Shown here piece after piece: positions 16,994-28,000 of a DNA stretch of 64,000 bases. The notes under the pieces are model-generated. The model did not search any database. It saw only the letters and a list, made by a program, of their open reading frames with translations, and was not told the DNA's origin. Each line of letters opens with the position of its first letter. Within the stretch, counting starts at the first letter, position 1. Both the position numbers and the translations under genes were made by a program. The stretch is from Streptomyces agglomeratus. GTDB taxonomy: Bacteria; Actinomycetota; Actinomycetes; Streptomycetales; Streptomycetaceae. The stretch spans positions 2,047,001 to 2,111,000 of the forward strand of contig NZ_MEHJ01000001.1 in the NCBI RefSeq assembly GCF_001746415.1, in the 5' to 3' direction.

Positions 16994-18753
16994 CCCACCG
17001 GCCGCTGAAGCACGTGGCGGTCGTCGGAGCCGGGGCGGCGGGGGCGTTCTTCACCCTCGAACTGTCCCGGCTCCGGCCGGACGTGACCATCGATCTGTAC
17101 GACCGGAGCAGCCGCGGTCCCGGTGCCGGCATCGTCATGTCCACCGCCTTCACCGACCGGATCCAGGCCGCCTTTCCCCGGGCCTTCGCCGTCGCGCCGG
17201 CCGACATGGCCACCTGGGACCGGATCGTGACGCTGATCGGCGACGAAAGCATCTGGTCGGGCGCGTTCGGTACGTTCGGGCTGCGGCGGCGGGCGTTCCA
17301 CTCCCACGTGCGGGAGCTGGCCGCCGCGTGCCCCCAGGTGCGTCTGATCCGGCGGACCGTCACCTCGCTGCCGTACGGCCACGGAGAGCCGGACGCAGCC
17401 GACGGGCGCGGCACGCCGGACGTCGTCGTACTCGCGGACGGAGCGGGCAGCCGGCTCCGCCGGGACAACGAGGAGCTGTTCGGTACCACCGTCAGCAGCG
17501 GGCGGACCCGGTTCCTGTGGCTGAGCGCGCCCGTCGCGCTGGAGCCGTCGTTCGTTCTCAAGGACCTGGGGCCCGGTCTGCTCATCGTGCACTCCTATCC
17601 GCACAGCGACAGTGAGAGCACGTTCATCGTGGAGGCTGATCCGGCCACCCTCTCCGCGCACCGGCTGGACGACAGGCCGCTCCCGGAGATCGAGAAGGAC
17701 CTGGCTGGCATCTTCACCGACGAGTTGCGGGGGGCGCCGCTGCACGCGCAGACGGCGGGCTGGCAGTCGTTCCGTACGGTGGTCAACGCCCGCTGGCACG
17801 ACGGGCGGACGGTGCTCCTGGGCGACGCGGCGCACACCGTGCACTTCTCCACCGGGTCGGGTACGTCACTGGCGATCGACGACGCGCTGTGCCTGGCGGG
17901 AGCCCTGGCCGGCGAAGCGTCGGTGCCGGACGCGCTCGACAGCTACGCGCGCACGCGGCAGCCGGTCGCCGGCGCGGCGCAGGCGGAGGCGCGGGAGAGC
18001 ATGACGTGGTTCGAGGCGCTCAGCCGCCGGGAGCGGGTGGACGGTCACCGTACGGTGTTCGCCCTGCGCAGCCGCCGGGAGGCGAACACGTTCGAGCGGC
18101 TGCGGGACAGGGATCCCGAGTTCGTCGCGAAGGCGGTCGAACAGCTCGCCGGACGGCCCACCGACGCCGAACCGGTCGACGTTCCGCTCTCCGTCGGGGA
18201 GCTGACCGTCGTGGAACGCGTCGGCGGCCTGCCGCCCTCCGGCCCACTCGTCACGGCCGGGGCGCCGGCCGGGCAGCCCATGGGCGTGTCGCTCCGGACG
18301 GGAGCGGGTGAGGTGCTCTGCCCGATCACGGACGACGTCTCGGCCGTGGCCGCGCTGCGGGCGGCCGGGGCCCCGGCGGTGGGCCTGCTCGTACCGGACC
18401 CGGAACCGGGCGACCGGGCCGAGGACCACGGACCGCGCGACCCGGCAGCGCACCTGGGACCCGGTGACCAGGACCGCCGGGAGGAGCCGCTGCCCGGCGG
18501 CCGTGCGGCCGACTTCCTCGTCGTACCGTCCCGGCCGGGCGGAGGACGCGTCGCCCGGTCCGAACGGTCGGAGGAACTCGTCCGCACGGGACGGCTGCCG
18601 GTGCTGCTGCTCTGCCCGGAGGACCTGTCACGGGACGAGATCAACACCCTGGTGCTGGCCTCGCGGGCCGACCTGGTGCTCTGCGGCGCCGCCGGTGTCA
18701 CCCCTGCCCCTGCCGCGCCCGGCGTCTCCCGCCCGAGCGACGAGAAGAGGTGA
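16990..18753 (+). CDS. FAD-dependent aromatic monooxygenase with degenerate C-terminal domain
   Basis: Protein of 587 aa. Residues about 1-400 form a class A flavin monooxygenase: N-terminal VVGAGAAGAFFTLELSR (Rossmann GxGxxG) and VLLGDAAHTVHFSTGSGTSLAIDDAL (GD motif). The family hydroxylates aromatic rings, including anthraniloyl-/salicylyl-CoA and VioC/VioD-type tryptophan-derived substrates. The tail (about 430-575) contains DEINTLVLASRADLVLCGA, which resembles the end of the Old Yellow Enzyme half of anthraniloyl-CoA monooxygenase/reductases, but is much shorter and lacks recognisable catalytic residues. With a Trp-rich peptide in the same operon, Trp hydroxylation is the obvious hypothesis. 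Confidence 0.8.
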   Translation: MTHRPLKHVAVVGAGAAGAFFTLELSRLRPDVTIDLYDRSSRGPGAGIVMSTAFTDRIQAAFPRAFAVAPADMATWDRIVTLIGDESIWSGAFGTFGLRRRAFHSHVRELAAACPQVRLIRRTVTSLPYGHGEPDAADGRGTPDVVVLADGAGSRLRRDNEELFGTTVSSGRTRFLWLSAPVALEPSFVLKDLGPGLLIVHSYPHSDSESTFIVEADPATLSAHRLDDRPLPEIEKDLAGIFTDELRGAPLHAQTAGWQSFRTVVNARWHDGRTVLLGDAAHTVHFSTGSGTSLAIDDALCLAGALAGEASVPDALDSYARTRQPVAGAAQAEARESMTWFEALSRRERVDGHRTVFALRSRREANTFERLRDRDPEFVAKAVEQLAGRPTDAEPVDVPLSVGELTVVERVGGLPPSGPLVTAGAPAGQPMGVSLRTGAGEVLCPITDDVSAVAALRAAGAPAVGLLVPDPEPGDRAEDHGPRDPAAHLGPGDQDRREEPLPGGRAADFLVVPSRPGGGRVARSERSEELVRTGRLPVLLLCPEDLSRDEINTLVLASRADLVLCGAAGVTPAPAAPGVSRPSDEKR

Positions 18754-18782
18754 GCGCGATGGCGCCGGAGGCGACGGCGGTG

Positions 18783-19277
18783 TCAGAAGTAGTCGCGCAT
18801 CAGATCGCGGGACCACTGGGGCTCCCGGACCTCGCCCCGCGGCGCGAAGTCGAGAAGGTAGGGCTTCACGTCCAGCACAGGGGTGGCGTCGAGCGCGTCA
18901 AGGCCCCGGACGGTGAGCGTCAGCCCGTCGACGGCCAGCAACTCGCAGACGCTGACCCCGAGATGGTTGGGCCGGTTCGGCGCGCGCTGAGCGAGGATGC
19001 CCACCTCGGGCCAGTCAGGATTGCCGCGCGGATGCTGCGCGCCACGGCAGGTCTTCGGGGCGAGGTGGAACGAGAAGATCACCTCGACATGCGAATAGCC
19101 CTCCAGCCCGACGGTCGCTGTGGGCTCGTAAACCTCCGGGTCGAGCTCGATCCGGGATTCGACATCCCCCCAGTCGTCGAGGCCGTTCAATCGTGGGCTG
19201 CGGACCACACCAACGGGCTCGATCGAATTCGGCACAGAATTTCCTGTCGACGCGGCGTCACGAGGAATTCCGATCAT
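18783..19277 (-). CDS. TrmO-family SAM-dependent methyltransferase
   Basis: Beta-barrel methyltransferase of the TrmO/TsaA family, 164 aa. TrmO N6-methylates the t6A37 base of some tRNAs with SAM. Seen are the N-terminal IEPVGVVRSPR, EGYSHVEVIFSFHL and the family hallmark LAQRAPNRPNHLGVSVCEL. The ATG at 19277 has an AGGGG site upstream; a TTG further out is possible. It converges on the monooxygenase with 29 bp between stops, so it is not part of that operon. Some members sit in natural-product clusters and may have other substrates. Confidence 0.8.
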   Translation of the reverse strand: MIGIPRDAASTGNSVPNSIEPVGVVRSPRLNGLDDWGDVESRIELDPEVYEPTATVGLEGYSHVEVIFSFHLAPKTCRGAQHPRGNPDWPEVGILAQRAPNRPNHLGVSVCELLAVDGLTLTVRGLDALDATPVLDVKPYLLDFAPRGEVREPQWSRDLMRDYF

Positions 19278-19327
19278 GCCGAGCCCCTGAAGCGACGTCA
19301 ACCCACTATTGGTGCGGGAGTTTTCGA

Positions 19328-20614
19328 ATGACCGGAACCGAACAGCGGACCGCGGCCCCCCGCCCGCCTCTCCGGTCGAGGCTGCTGCCCGAACCCGGGC
19401 CGGGCCGGCTGCTGGTGCTCTGCACCGCCGTCGCGAGCCTGGGCAACGGGCTGTACGTGACCGGCGGCGCCGTCTACTTCGTCCGCGTCGTGGGGCTGTC
19501 CCCCGCGCAGGTGGGCATCGGCCTGTCGGTGGCAGGCATGGTGGCCCTGGTGCTCGGCGTGCCGGTCGGCTATCTCGCGGACCGCTTCGGCCCCCGCGGT
19601 ACGACCGCCGTACTCGCCCTGTGCAAGGCGGCGATGCTGATCTCGGCGGTCTTCGTACAGTCCTTCACCACCTATCTGCTGATGGCCGCCGCGCTCGGGA
19701 CGGCGGAACAGACCGGCCACGTCGCCCGCGGCGCTCTGGTGTCCGGGGTGATGGGCCGCGAGGGGCGGGTGAAGCTGTCGGCGTACATGCGGTCGGTGTT
19801 CAACGGCGGTTTCGCACTGGCCTCGTTGGGGGCGGGCATCGTCATCGCGATCGACTCGCGCCCCGTGTACCTGTCCTTGTTCTGGGGAAACGCCGCGGCC
19901 ATGGTGATCGTCTCCGGTCTCTACATGCGGCTGCCGCGCGTCCCCCGCAAGCTGCCGCAGTCACGGGCGAAGAAAGCGGCCTCGGCCGTCCGGGACGTGC
20001 CGTACATCCTGGTCGCCCAGGTCTCCGGGCTGGCCCGCATCGGTCCGACGGCACTGGCGCTGGGGGTGCCGCTGTGGCTGGTCACCCATACCGAGGCGCC
20101 GCGCGCCCTGGCGGCGTGGCTGATGCTGATCAACACGCTGATGGTCGTGTTCCTCCAGGTGTACGTCGCCCGGGACGCGGACACCGTGCCCGGCGCGAGC
20201 AGGCTCCAGCGCTGGACGTTCCTCGTCCTCGCGGCGGCCAGCGCGGTGGCGGGCTTCACCCAGGGGATGCCCGGCTGGGCCGCGGGCCTGGTCCTGGCCG
20301 CCGCCACGGTGCTCTTCACGCTGGGCGAGATCTGGGGCGAGGCGGCCCGCTGGGGGCTCCGCTACGAGCTGGCTCCCGAGCACGCCCAGGGACAGTACGG
20401 CGGTGTCTTCGCCACCGGGGACGCCCTGGCCGTGATCGCGGGCCCGCTGCTGGTGACCACGGTGCCGGACCGCCTCGGCACGCTCGGCTGGCTGTTGATG
20501 GCCGCGCTGTTCCTGGGCTCGCTCGCACTGAGCGGACCGGCCGTCCGCTGGGCGGTACGCACCCGTGTCACCGAATCAGAAGAGAGCAATCTGCAAGATG
20601 CCGAAACGGCCTGA
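19328..20614 (+). CDS. MFS transporter
   Basis: Major facilitator protein, 428 aa, with about twelve transmembrane segments. The conserved loop 2-3 motif is visible as GYLADRFGPRGTTAV. It is probably an exporter. The ATG at 19328 has a GGGAG site 8 bp upstream; the frame is open further 5'. DUF6879-like and PIG-L genes follow on the same strand after 59 bp, so this may be a three-gene unit. It could export the product of the adjacent repeat-peptide operon or of the NRPS cluster; sequence does not decide. Confidence 0.85.
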   Translation: MTGTEQRTAAPRPPLRSRLLPEPGPGRLLVLCTAVASLGNGLYVTGGAVYFVRVVGLSPAQVGIGLSVAGMVALVLGVPVGYLADRFGPRGTTAVLALCKAAMLISAVFVQSFTTYLLMAAALGTAEQTGHVARGALVSGVMGREGRVKLSAYMRSVFNGGFALASLGAGIVIAIDSRPVYLSLFWGNAAAMVIVSGLYMRLPRVPRKLPQSRAKKAASAVRDVPYILVAQVSGLARIGPTALALGVPLWLVTHTEAPRALAAWLMLINTLMVVFLQVYVARDADTVPGASRLQRWTFLVLAAASAVAGFTQGMPGWAAGLVLAAATVLFTLGEIWGEAARWGLRYELAPEHAQGQYGGVFATGDALAVIAGPLLVTTVPDRLGTLGWLLMAALFLGSLALSGPAVRWAVRTRVTESEESNLQDAETA

Positions 20615-20673
20615 GTGCCGCGAGTATGAGCGCCCGCCCCATCCGTGAATTCGACTCACGACAGAGGTCAGCG

Positions 20674-21213
20674 ATGTCCAGCAATCTTCCGGCATTCAAG
20701 GAACTCATCTCCCAGGCAAAGCATTCCGCGATCCACCTGGAAACCCGCGACATGTACACCCCCAAGGGCCCGGTGTTCGTGGACTGGCAGGCCGGCAAGC
20801 CGATCGAGTTCGACCGGCACCAGGACTGGGTCGACCTGGTGCAGGAGACGGTGAACCGCGGCGTCGACTGGCGGCGGCTGCGCATCATCTCCGAGCCCGT
20901 CACGGACTTCATCCGCTACGAGTGGGAGACCACCACCATCGTGAACGTGCCGGCGGGCGAGAAGGTGCGCTGGCTGCCCCGCCGCAACGCCTCCGACCTG
21001 CTGCTGCCGGGCAACGACTTCTGGGTGTTCGACGGCAAGCTGGTCCGCTTCACCCACTTCGCCGGTGACGGCTCCTGGGGACCGCACGAGCTGACCGAGG
21101 ACCCTGCCTTGGCGAAGATGTGCTCCGAGTCCTTCGAGGCCGCGTGGGAGCGCGGCATCGACCACCAGGACTACGAGCCGGAGTGGACCCCGGCGAACAC
21201 CAACCATGGCTGA
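20674..21213 (+). CDS. DUF6879-like protein
   Basis: Soluble protein of 179 aa. The pattern RDMYTPKGPVFVDWQAG, then RIISEPVTDFIRYEWE and the WLPRRNASDLLLPGNDFWVFDG segment match what I recall as the actinobacterial DUF6879 family, usually found with XRE/DUF397 regulators. No such regulator is adjacent here. The last 8 bp overlap the PIG-L start, so the two are co-translated. Function is unknown. Confidence 0.75.
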   Translation: MSSNLPAFKELISQAKHSAIHLETRDMYTPKGPVFVDWQAGKPIEFDRHQDWVDLVQETVNRGVDWRRLRIISEPVTDFIRYEWETTTIVNVPAGEKVRWLPRRNASDLLLPGNDFWVFDGKLVRFTHFAGDGSWGPHELTEDPALAKMCSESFEAAWERGIDHQDYEPEWTPANTNHG

Positions 21214-21937
21214 CCCGTACGCCCCCATGCCGGACGACTGGGAGCGCGCGCTCGCCGTCGTCGCGCACCCGGACGACCTGGAGTACGGTCCCGCGTGCGC
21301 GGTCGCCGCCTGGACGGCGGCCGGCCGCGAGGTCACGTACCTGATGGTGACGCGGGGTCAGGCCGGCATGGACACCATGGAACCGGCGGAGGCCGCGCAG
21401 GTGCGGGAGCGGGAGGAGTGGGAGGCGGCCGCCGTCGTGGGCGTCAAGAAGGTCGAGTTCCTCGACCACCCCGACGGCGTCGTCGAGTACGGCCTGCCCC
21501 TGCGCCGCGACATCACCGCCGCGATCCGCAGGCACCGCCCGGAGATCCTGATCACGCTGAACTTCCACGAGCGGTGGCGGGGCGGCGACTGGAACTCACC
21601 GGACCACCGCCACGTCGGCCGCGCCCTGCTGGACGCGGCGGGCGACGCCGGCAACCGCTGGATCTTCCCGGAGCTCGCGGCCGAGGGCCTGCAACCGTGG
21701 AAGGGCGTCCGCTACGTCGCGGTCGGCGGCTCCCCCTTCGCCGCCCACGCCGTGGACGTCACCGGCACGCTGGACCAGGGAGTCGCGGCGCTGGAGGCCC
21801 ACCGGTCGTACCTGGACTACCTGGGCCCGGACCACCCGATGGCGGACGCCCGCGGCTTCCTGGAACGAAAGGTCCGCACGTTCGGCGAGCGGTTCGGCGG
21901 AAAGCCGGCGATCGCCTTCGAACTCATCGGAGTCTGA
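21206..21937 (+). CDS. PIG-L family deacetylase
   Basis: LmbE/PIG-L zinc-dependent N-deacetylase, 243 aa. The metal motif AHPDDLEYG (residues about 18-26) and the second metal His in the SPDHRHVGRA segment (about 131-140) are present. Family members deacetylate GlcNAc-type sugars (MshB, Mca) or antibiotics. The start ATG overlaps the DUF6879-like stop. It is convergent with the thiazole NRPS gene, separated by about 150 bp that carries a long inverted repeat. The substrate is unknown. Confidence 0.85.
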   Translation: MADPYAPMPDDWERALAVVAHPDDLEYGPACAVAAWTAAGREVTYLMVTRGQAGMDTMEPAEAAQVREREEWEAAAVVGVKKVEFLDHPDGVVEYGLPLRRDITAAIRRHRPEILITLNFHERWRGGDWNSPDHRHVGRALLDAAGDAGNRWIFPELAAEGLQPWKGVRYVAVGGSPFAAHAVDVTGTLDQGVAALEAHRSYLDYLGPDHPMADARGFLERKVRTFGERFGGKPAIAFELIGV

Positions 21938-21960
21938 ACCATTACGGCCTCCGCCACCAC

Positions 21961-22033
21961 TCGTGCTCGACGGCCTGCGACCGGGTGACGTCCCACAACC
22001 GGGGCGAAGACCGGGCGCACCCGTCGAGCACGA
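21961..22033. repeat. Long inverted repeat between convergent genes
   Basis: TCGTGCTCGACGG (21961-21973) and CCGTCGAGCACGA (22021-22033) are perfect 13-bp inverted arms around 47 nt. The position between two convergent stops fits a bidirectional terminator, although the loop is long. Confidence 0.5.
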
Positions 22034-22086
22034 CGCTTCCGCGCCAGTCGTGGCCGATGTGCGGCTGTCCGTCCGAACCGTTGCGT

Positions 22087-25000
22087 CTAGTACGGCGGGA
22101 CCCGGGGCACGGCCGCGAGAGCGGCGGCCACCGTACGGACCGAGGCGTTCTCGAACATCCGCGCCAGGGGCAGCTCGTGGCCGAACTCCTCGGACAGCCG
22201 CTGCCGGATGGCGATGAGCTGCACAGAGTCGGCTCCGAGGCCGAAAAGGTTCTCCGTGACGCTGACGCGGTCACACCCGAGCGTCTCGGCGACGATCGCC
22301 GCGATCCGTGCCTCCGTATCGGATCGCGGCTCGACCGCCTCGACGCCGGTCTCGGGTGCGCCGGCCAGTTCCTCCAGCCGGCGACGGTCCACTTTGCCCT
22401 GGTCGGTCAGCGGCAGCTCGTCGATCACCCGGATCCTGCTCGGCACCATATGCGCGGGCAGCACGTTCATCGCGAGCGCGCGTACCTGACCGACCAGCTG
22501 GGCCGGTCCGTCCGGTCCGGCCGCACGGGCCGCCCGGGGCGAGGGGGCGCCGGCGTCCATGGCCTCGCCCGGTTCCGCAAGCCCCATTCCGCCGAGCAGG
22601 CTGTGCAGCAGCACTTCGTCCTCGCCGAGGGCGAAGAGCGTCCTTAACGGCTCCTCGTCCCGCAGCAGTCCGATCTGGCACAGCCCGAGCGGGCCCTCGG
22701 TGGCCGACTCGGCCAGCAGCTGACTCATCGCGCCCGCCTCGATGAGGCAGAAGTCGTGGGCGCGCCGCCCGTACATCGGCTCGACCTCGGCCATCGGGCC
22801 GACCAGGAGCAGGTGGAACGCGGCCGAGGAGAAGGCGTCCTGGTTCATCGAGAGGTGTACGGACGCCGGCATCTCGACACCACTGCGTACGGTGCACAAC
22901 CGGTGCGCCAGCGGGTCGTAGTAGTAGGAGCCGCCCGGCAGCCCGCCAACTCGCCCGGGGTGGACGTAGACGTAGGTCCGCACCGGGTACAGCGATCCGG
23001 CCGAACCGTACCGGTACTTCGGGACCGGGCGGTGTGCGGCGCCGACGGCCCGCAGGCAGTTGAGCAGCCGGGCGAGTTCGGCCAACGGAACCTCGGCCTC
23101 CGCGAACCCCCGATGGCTGCGCCGCCGGTTCCACCGGCGGCCGGTCCGCTCCGGGTCGAGGAAGTCGGGCAGTCCGACCGCCTGCGAGGTCAGGTCGGCA
23201 CGCCGGCCACGCTGGGCCGCGGTGACGGCCGCGCGGTGGGCGGAATCCGTGATCACGGCGCCGAGCAGGCTCTCGTACTCGGCGCCGTCGCCATCGGCTT
23301 CCGGGGCCGGGGCCGGCCGTCGCGCACGGTCCGGTACGACGAACGTCGTGAGGTACGGGTGGTGGCGGGTCCCGGTGGCAGTGGTGACCGCCCTCGCGAC
23401 CGCCGGGTGCTGGGCGAGCGCGGCGTCGATCTCGCCGAGCTCGATGCGGAAGCCACCGATCTTGACCTGGCCGTCCGTCCGTCCCAGGAACTCGATCATG
23501 CCGTCCGGCCGCCACCGGCCCAGATCCCCGGTGCGATACAGCCGCTCTCCGGACACCGGGTGGGTGATGAACCGCTCCGCGGTGCGCACCGGGTCACCCC
23601 AGTACCCCTCGGCCAGCCCCAGGCCGCCGATGTACAGCTCGCCCACCACCCAGACCGGGCAGGGGTCCAACCGGTCATCGAGGACGTGGAAGCTCTGATT
23701 CGTCAGTGGCCGGCCGTACGGGATGGAGTCCCATTCGGGGTCGACCTCGCCGATTTCGTAAGAGATGGACCAGATGGCGGCCTCGGTGGCCCCGCCCAGC
23801 GAGATCAGCCGGCACGCGGGCGACCACTCGCGCCAGCGGTCGGGCAGGCCGACGGGGATCCAGTCGCCGGACCACAACGCCACCCGGATGCCGGCCAACG
23901 CGGCGCCCTGCCGCCCACCGGCACCGTGTCCGTCACCGGTGCCGTCTCCGGCACGGGCCCCGGCACCGGCACCGGCACCGGCACCCAAGTGAGAGACGAC
24001 CATTTCCGCGACCGCGGGCACGCTGTTCCACACCGTCACCCCGTGCTCGGCCACCAACTCCAGCCAGTGTTCCGGATCTCGCTGCGAACCGGGCCGCGGC
24101 AACACCAGCCGGCCGCCCGCCCCCAGCACCCCGAACACATCGAACACGCTCAGGTCGAAACTCAGCGACGACAGACCCAGCACCGCGTCGTCGGCCCCGA
24201 TCCCGAACCGGTCGCAGACGTCCGTACAGGTGCCCAGCGCCGCCTGATGCGAGACCGTCACGCCCTTGGGCGCACCGGTGGAGCCGGAGGTGTAGAGCAC
24301 GTAAGCCACGTCCGTGGGCTTCGCCGGCGATTCGGCGAGCCGTCGGGCCCGGTCCCGGCAGTCCTCCACGGCCACGACCCGAACCGTGTCGGGCCACTGC
24401 TGGTGGTCGTCGCCGGCGCGGACGAGGACCACCGAACAGCCCGCGGCCGCGAGCAGTTCGGCACGCCGACGCGGAGGCAGATCCACATCCACCGGCAGAT
24501 AGGCCCGGCCGGCCAGATGGACGCCCAGCGCAGCCACCACTTGCTCCGCCGACTTCGACATCCCCACCGCGATCAAGGCGCCCGGGTCGGCGTCCGGGCC
24601 CAGGAGGGTTTCCGCGACCCCGGACGCCCACCACCCCAGTTCCCCGTACCGCAGCAAGCCGCCGTCGGCCGTCACCACCGCCACCCGGTCCGGTTCGCGC
24701 GCTGCCCAGCCCATCACCCCGTCGGCCAACGACGCCGACGGCACCGCGCCGTCCGTCGCGTCCACCCGGGCCACGAACTCGTCCGGGCCGGCACCGCACA
24801 CGTCCACGCCGCCCGACCACGCCTCGGCGTCGACCAGGCTGTCGAGCAAGCGGCAGTAGGCGTCGAACATCTCGTCCCGCACGCCGGGCAGGAACGCGTC
24901 GACCGGCGAGTCCCAGTTGAACTCCAGCGCCCCGGCGTTCTCGTACACCTGGTGGTCCAGCAGGACCTGAGGGGTCTGCGAAATGCTCAGCGTGGTCTCA

Positions 25001-28000
25001 CCGAGCCAGCTCTGGCCCAACGTCCCGGTGTCCCCGCCGTGCTGGTCCCAGCCCTGGTCGCGGGCGCTGGCGAACACCACCGGGCAGTGCGGGACACCCG
25101 TGGCCGGGCGCGCCTTGGCCAGCTCGCGCTGCACCGCCACCCCGTCGAACGCGCGGTGTTCCAGGTCGCGCCACAGCTGCCGGTGCAGCCGGTCGGCCAG
25201 TTCGGCGATGCCGGGGCGGCCGCGGAGGTCCACTTCGAGCAGGACCACGCTGGTGAAGTCGCCGATCAGGGCGTCGACGTCCGGATGCACCCGGCGTCGG
25301 CTGAACAGCGGCAGGTTCAGCAGGAACCGGTCGGTCGTGGACCAGCGCCCGAGCACCGTGGCGAAGGCCGCGAGCAACACCGACGTCGGGGTGAGTTCGT
25401 GCTGGAGCGCCAGTTGTCTGATGCGTGACCAGGACCGGGCCGGCAGCCTGTAAGCCCTTCTGTCCCACCGTGCGGGCGCGGTCGCGCCGCGCCGCCACGG
25501 CAGTTGCGGCCCCTCGGGGAGTTCGGGCACCCGTCGCAGCCAGTAGTCGCGGGCGGCGGCGTATTCCGGGTCTTCCGGATCGACGGCGTGGGCGTTGACG
25601 CAGTCGCGAAAGGTGGTCCGCAGCGGTGGCAGCCGCTCGCCGGCGTAGAGCCTCCGCCAGTCGTCGAAGAACAGCCTGATGCTGGCCACGTCGGCTATCA
25701 GCAGGTCCATGCTGATGGCCAGACGGATACGGTCGCCCGGCAGGATCAGCGCCCGCACTTCCCACATCGGCCACTGACCGATCGGCCTGATCTCGTGGGA
25801 CAGTTCCTCCCGTACGGCGGCGGCGGTCCGCGGCCCGGACTCCGTGGAGCAGTCGGTGACCGAGAACGGGACCGGTGTGGCGTCCGATTCCGGGAGCACC
25901 CGCTGGGTGCCGTCCTCCGCCACCACCGCGCGCAACATGTCGTGCCGGGAGACCAGTGCGGTCAGCGCCGTCTCCAACCGGCGCAGATCCAGGTCGCCCG
26001 CCTCGATCTCCAGGTACAGGTGGGTCGCGACATCGCCCCGTTCCTCGCCGGCGCACCTGCCGGCGAGGTATGCCTGCTGGAGACCGGTCAGCCGAAAGGG
26101 CTCGAGCCGGTGCTCCGGGGCGGCGTGGAACGGCTCGGACGGCTCGGACGTCACCGCCGCCGCCGACGCGTGGCGACCGTCGAGCCGGTGGACCATGAGC
26201 TCGGTGAGTTGATCCACGGTCGAGCGCAAGAAGGTGGCCAGCGGAAGATCCACCTGAACGTCCCGTTCCAGCACGGCACGCAGTTCCATGGCGCGTATCG
26301 ATTCGAGCCCCAGAGCGACCAGCGGCACGGCGGTGGGAACGTCGTCGGTGGGAACGCCGAGCAGATCGCCGAGACGCCGCCGCAGGTCAGCGGATATCAC
26401 ACCGGCCCGCAGGGACGGGTCCAGGGCCGCGAGCAGACCGGGCAGGACGGCACTTTCGCCGCTGGACCGGCCGTTCACCGGTCGAAGCGGTGCCGACGCG
26501 GACGGCGGGCCGGCACGGAGTGGTTCGAGCAGCGTTTCGAGCTCGCCCGCGAGATAGCGGCGTCGGCACTCGCCGCGTTGGATCTTGCCGCTGATCGTCT
26601 TGGGGATCTGGTCGGGCGGCACCAACAGCAGGTGGTACACGTCCACCTCGTGCGCCGCGGTCACCGCGGAGCGGATACGCCGGGCCAGCTCCGGCAACGG
26701 GACGGGGAGCGCGTCCGCGTCCGGCACGGACTGGACAAGCACCAGCTCCTCGCCGGCATCGCGGTTCACGGAGAACGCCGCCGCCGGCGCTCCGCGCAGC
26801 GCGGGATGCACCCGCTCACTGTCCGACTCGATGTCGTGGGGGTAGAGATTGCGCCCCCGCACGATGATCATCTCCTTGCGTCGGCCGCACAGCACCAGCT
26901 CACCGTTGTGCAGGAAGGCCATGTCGCCGGAACGGAGGTAAGGGCCCTCGCCGTCGTGCAGCCGCGCGCCGAACGTCTCCTCGGTCAGTTCCGCGCGCTT
27001 CCAGTAGCCCTGGCACACCACGGGGCCGCGGATCCACACTTCGCCGACCTCGTGCTCGCCGAGCCGCCGCCTGCTCTCCGGGTCCACCACGATCACTTCG
27101 GAGTACGGACCCGGCTGGCCGACCCCGACCAGGCGCAGCCTGCGTTCGCCCTCGGCGGCGCCTCCGTCCGGGGCCACGTCCGGGACCGCCTCCGGCTCGC
27201 CCAGTACCACCGCTCTGCCCCGTTCCAGCTCGGCCGCGTCCACGTCCAGCACCAGCGGCCTGCCCCGGCGCTGCCCGGTCAGCACCATGGCCTCGGTCAT
27301 GCCGAAGCCGGGGCACATGGCGGCCGTCCGGAAGCCGTGCGGCTGGTACGCCTCGATGAACCGGGCCATGGTGTGCGCCTGGACGCGCTCGGCGGTGTTG
27401 AGCGTGGTGCGCCAGCCGGACAGATCGAGCCCCGTGCGCTCCCGCTCGCTGATCTGATCGGCGCAGAGGCCGAAGGCGAAGTTCGGCGCGCAGGACAGCA
27501 CGGGCCCCGGCGTGTCGGAGATGGCGCGCAACCAGCGCAGCGGGTGTCCTACGAAGTCCTCCGGCACCAGGAACACCGCCTGGCCGCCGAGGTACTGCGA
27601 CAGCATGAGGTGCACGACGATTCCGAGCGCGTGGTAGGGCGATATCCAGCTGACCACGTTGCTGCCGGGCGGGAGTTGGAAGATCGCCGCCGCCTGCGGC
27701 AGCTGGTGCACCAGGTTGTCGTGGCTGATCATCACGCCCTTCGGTCCTCCGGTGGCCCCGGAGGTGTATTGCAGCAAGGCCAGATCGCCCCGGTCGGTGG
27801 CGGGGACCGCGAGATGCCCGCTCGCCGCGGGTTCCACGTCGTCCACCGCGATCCACGGCACGTCGCCGAACCGGTGGCGGAGCTCGCCGAGCCGGTCCCG
27901 GACCTCACGGGTCGTCACCACCGCCGAGACCTGCGCGTCGGAGGCGATCCGGACCGCCCGCTCGGTGCGCGGATCGCTCTCGTCGCTCACGGGTGGCGGG

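Noticed and set aside
20674..21937. DUF6879-like protein plus PIG-L as part of the repeat-peptide operon
   Set aside because: A convergent TrmO-like gene on the other strand separates them from the repeat-peptide operon, so common transcription is unlikely. A functional link remains open but has no sequence support.
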